NCBI GenBank assembly: GCA_028277515.1
Contig: JANQGC010000114.1
Location: 22,307-86,306, forward strand
Length of the DNA: 64,000 nucleotides
Source of the DNA: Anaerolineae bacterium
GTDB taxonomy: Bacteria > Chloroflexota > Anaerolineae > Promineifilales > Promineifilaceae
Reading direction: 5' to 3'
Part shown: one piece after another, positions 62,979-64,000 of the stretch
How the letters are laid out: each line of letters begins with the position of its first letter
Numbering within the stretch: position 1 is the first letter of the stretch
Notes under the pieces: model-generated
The model's input: only the letters and a program-made list of their open reading frames with translations
The model's database searches: none
Told to the model about the DNA's origin: nothing
Program-made: the position numbers and the translations under genes

Positions 62979-63800
62979 TCAATTCAAAAATTCTATTATC
63001 CTTGTGGCAACTATACCTGGTTTTTCAACAGGAATCATATGTCCAGCATCAGGGACTTCTACAAATGTTGCCTGGGGTTGCAATTCCTGCCATAAATTCC
63101 AGGCCGGTGGGAAGAGGGTATCAGACTCAGATCCTCTGATAGCCAGGGTGGGTTGGCTAATTTGGGGCACCTCCTGCCATATAGATAAAGGAAAATGGGC
63201 ATAAATTTGCGCTTCCCACTCGCGCCGGTAGGTGAGTGCTATTTGCCCTTCGGCCGTTTCATGGAAACCATGCTCAACATAATCCCATAAGGCATCGTCC
63301 GGCCAGCGCTGGAACACTGATTTCGAGCGAAAATGATCGAAAACGGCCGGCCGGTCCGGCCATAAGCGGCGTCTTTTGACCGTCTTCCGGTACAGAGGCG
63401 TCTGGCGTGCTGTTTCCGGGTTTTCAGCAATCACTTGCAAAATATCAGGTGGCATAAAAACAGGTTCGATTAAGACAATTGCCCGAAATAATGCGGGGAA
63501 ACGAACCGCGGCTTTCATCGTGGCTACTGCGCCCAAAGAGTGGCCAACCCCAATGATCTGTTCACATCCTTGCTGCTGCAGAAAGTTGTAAATATCATCA
63601 CTGATCAACTGCCAGTTATCAAATTCCTGGGGGTTACTGTCCGGCCATAACGGCCGTAAACACATAGCGAGCACACGACAGTGAGCGGTTAAACGGGATA
63701 ACATCTGCCTGTAAGTGCCGGGGGGAAATCCATTCGCATGGGCAAAATGCAAAATGGGTCCTGAGCCGCCAAAATCAATATAAGGAACTCTTTCTACCAT
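62979..63800 (-). CDS. alpha/beta hydrolase
   Basis: 273 residues. Oxyanion HANGFPPGTY, nucleophile GVGHSLGAVA, acid in RGSESDTLFPP and His in DAGHMIPVEKP. Its long cap domain (~130-200) is of the type found in haloalkane dehalogenase/epoxide hydrolase relatives. Substrate unknown. It starts 5 nt after the helicase stop codon. Confidence 0.87.
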   Translation of the reverse strand: MVERVPYIDFGGSGPILHFAHANGFPPGTYRQMLSRLTAHCRVLAMCLRPLWPDSNPQEFDNWQLISDDIYNFLQQQGCEQIIGVGHSLGAVATMKAAVRFPALFRAIVLIEPVFMPPDILQVIAENPETARQTPLYRKTVKRRRLWPDRPAVFDHFRSKSVFQRWPDDALWDYVEHGFHETAEGQIALTYRREWEAQIYAHFPLSIWQEVPQISQPTLAIRGSESDTLFPPAWNLWQELQPQATFVEVPDAGHMIPVEKPGIVATRIIEFLN

Positions 63801-63805
63801 CGCTA

Positions 63806-64000
63806 TTATTCTTTGCTAATGATTTGCTGTAATAATCTTTTCGTCACGATCTTGGTCTCCGGCCCTATCTCTCCCGGAGGACCGACGCAAGCGGGACAAC
63901 CATCGCGACAGCGGCAGTCGCCGACCAGTTCCAGGGCAGCATCCAGCAATTCCTGGTGTATTTCAAACAGGCGCCGGCTGAATCCTACCCCGGCAGCAAC
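63806..64000 (-). CDS. C-terminal end of a DUF1998 / MrfA-type DEAD helicase, partial
   Basis: The last 64 codons of a minus-strand gene that continues beyond the window. GVGFSRRLFEIHQELLDAAL is followed by the four-Cys zinc motif in DCRCRDGCPACVGPPGE (C-x-C-x4-C-x2-C as read from GDCRCRDGCPAC). This motif is characteristic of DUF1998 domains at the end of YprA/MrfA DNA-repair helicases. Ends KRLLQQIISKE. It is not in any frame long enough to be noticed without looking at the edge. Confidence 0.75.
   Translation of the reverse strand, partial: VAAGVGFSRRLFEIHQELLDAALELVGDCRCRDGCPACVGPPGEIGPETKIVTKRLLQQIISKE

Noticed and set aside
1..64000. CRISPR array
   Set aside because: No regularly spaced direct repeats were seen on reading the intergenic regions.

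Overview
The window reads as a chromosomal segment of a Chloroflexota bacterium, probably Anaerolineae-like. This is inferred from the nusA-ylxR-infB-rbfA-nrnA-truB-ribF order, Thr/Pro-rich lipoproteins, a FHA membrane protein and roughly balanced base composition; no rRNA or other taxonomic marker is present. The palindrome ACGGCCGT recurs far above chance (at least 20 sites found by eye).

Layout. 1-2150: end of a VWA/FHA membrane protein and a HAD phosphatase. 2171-9626: translation/RNA block with its own promoter and leader attenuator (nusA, ylxR, infB, rbfA, nrnA-like, truB, ribF). 9627-13861: a very large secreted protein framed by two related hairpins. 14105-15634: comM. 15611-19776: AT-rich island bounded by a 23-bp perfect direct repeat that overlaps the comM 3' end; it holds an IS256-family element, a tiny membrane-peptide gene and an unrecognised membrane protein. 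20133-22532: GntR/FadR-type regulator, a multi-copy inverted-repeat operator and a C-terminally truncated acyl-CoA-synthetase-like protein.

22566-34040: two NAD-type formate dehydrogenase modules, back to back. The minus-strand module (NuoE-like, NuoF-like, FdhA) has an in-frame UGA exactly at the Mo/W-ligand position, followed by a SECIS-like hairpin, so FdhA is read here as one 950-residue selenoprotein. The plus-strand module has the opposite build: NuoE and NuoF fused, ferredoxin domain separate, catalytic Cys instead of Sec, plus fdhD.

34119-43547: a phosphopentomutase/deoxyribose-phosphate aldolase fusion, a minus-strand structured RNA with its own promoter and terminator (candidate 6S RNA), an RmlD-like reductase, RNase III, a LacI regulator with a double-operator promoter, a GH31 alpha-xylosidase-like enzyme, and a MetV-MetF fusion.

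43712-57024: an ECF transporter (S, fused AA, T) followed by a catabolic cluster: aldehyde dehydrogenase, 2-oxoacid dehydrogenase E1alpha/E1beta/E2, D-2-hydroxyacid-dehydrogenase-like protein, UbiD decarboxylase, amidohydrolase and SDR. Substrate unknown. 57401-64000: a lipoprotein, succinate dehydrogenase sdhABCD, two alpha/beta hydrolases and the C-terminal end of a DUF1998-type helicase cut by the window edge.

The formate dehydrogenases, MetV-MetF and NADH-linked subunits suggest active one-carbon metabolism; sdhABCD and the oxoacid dehydrogenase point to respiratory or facultative growth on sugars and small organics.
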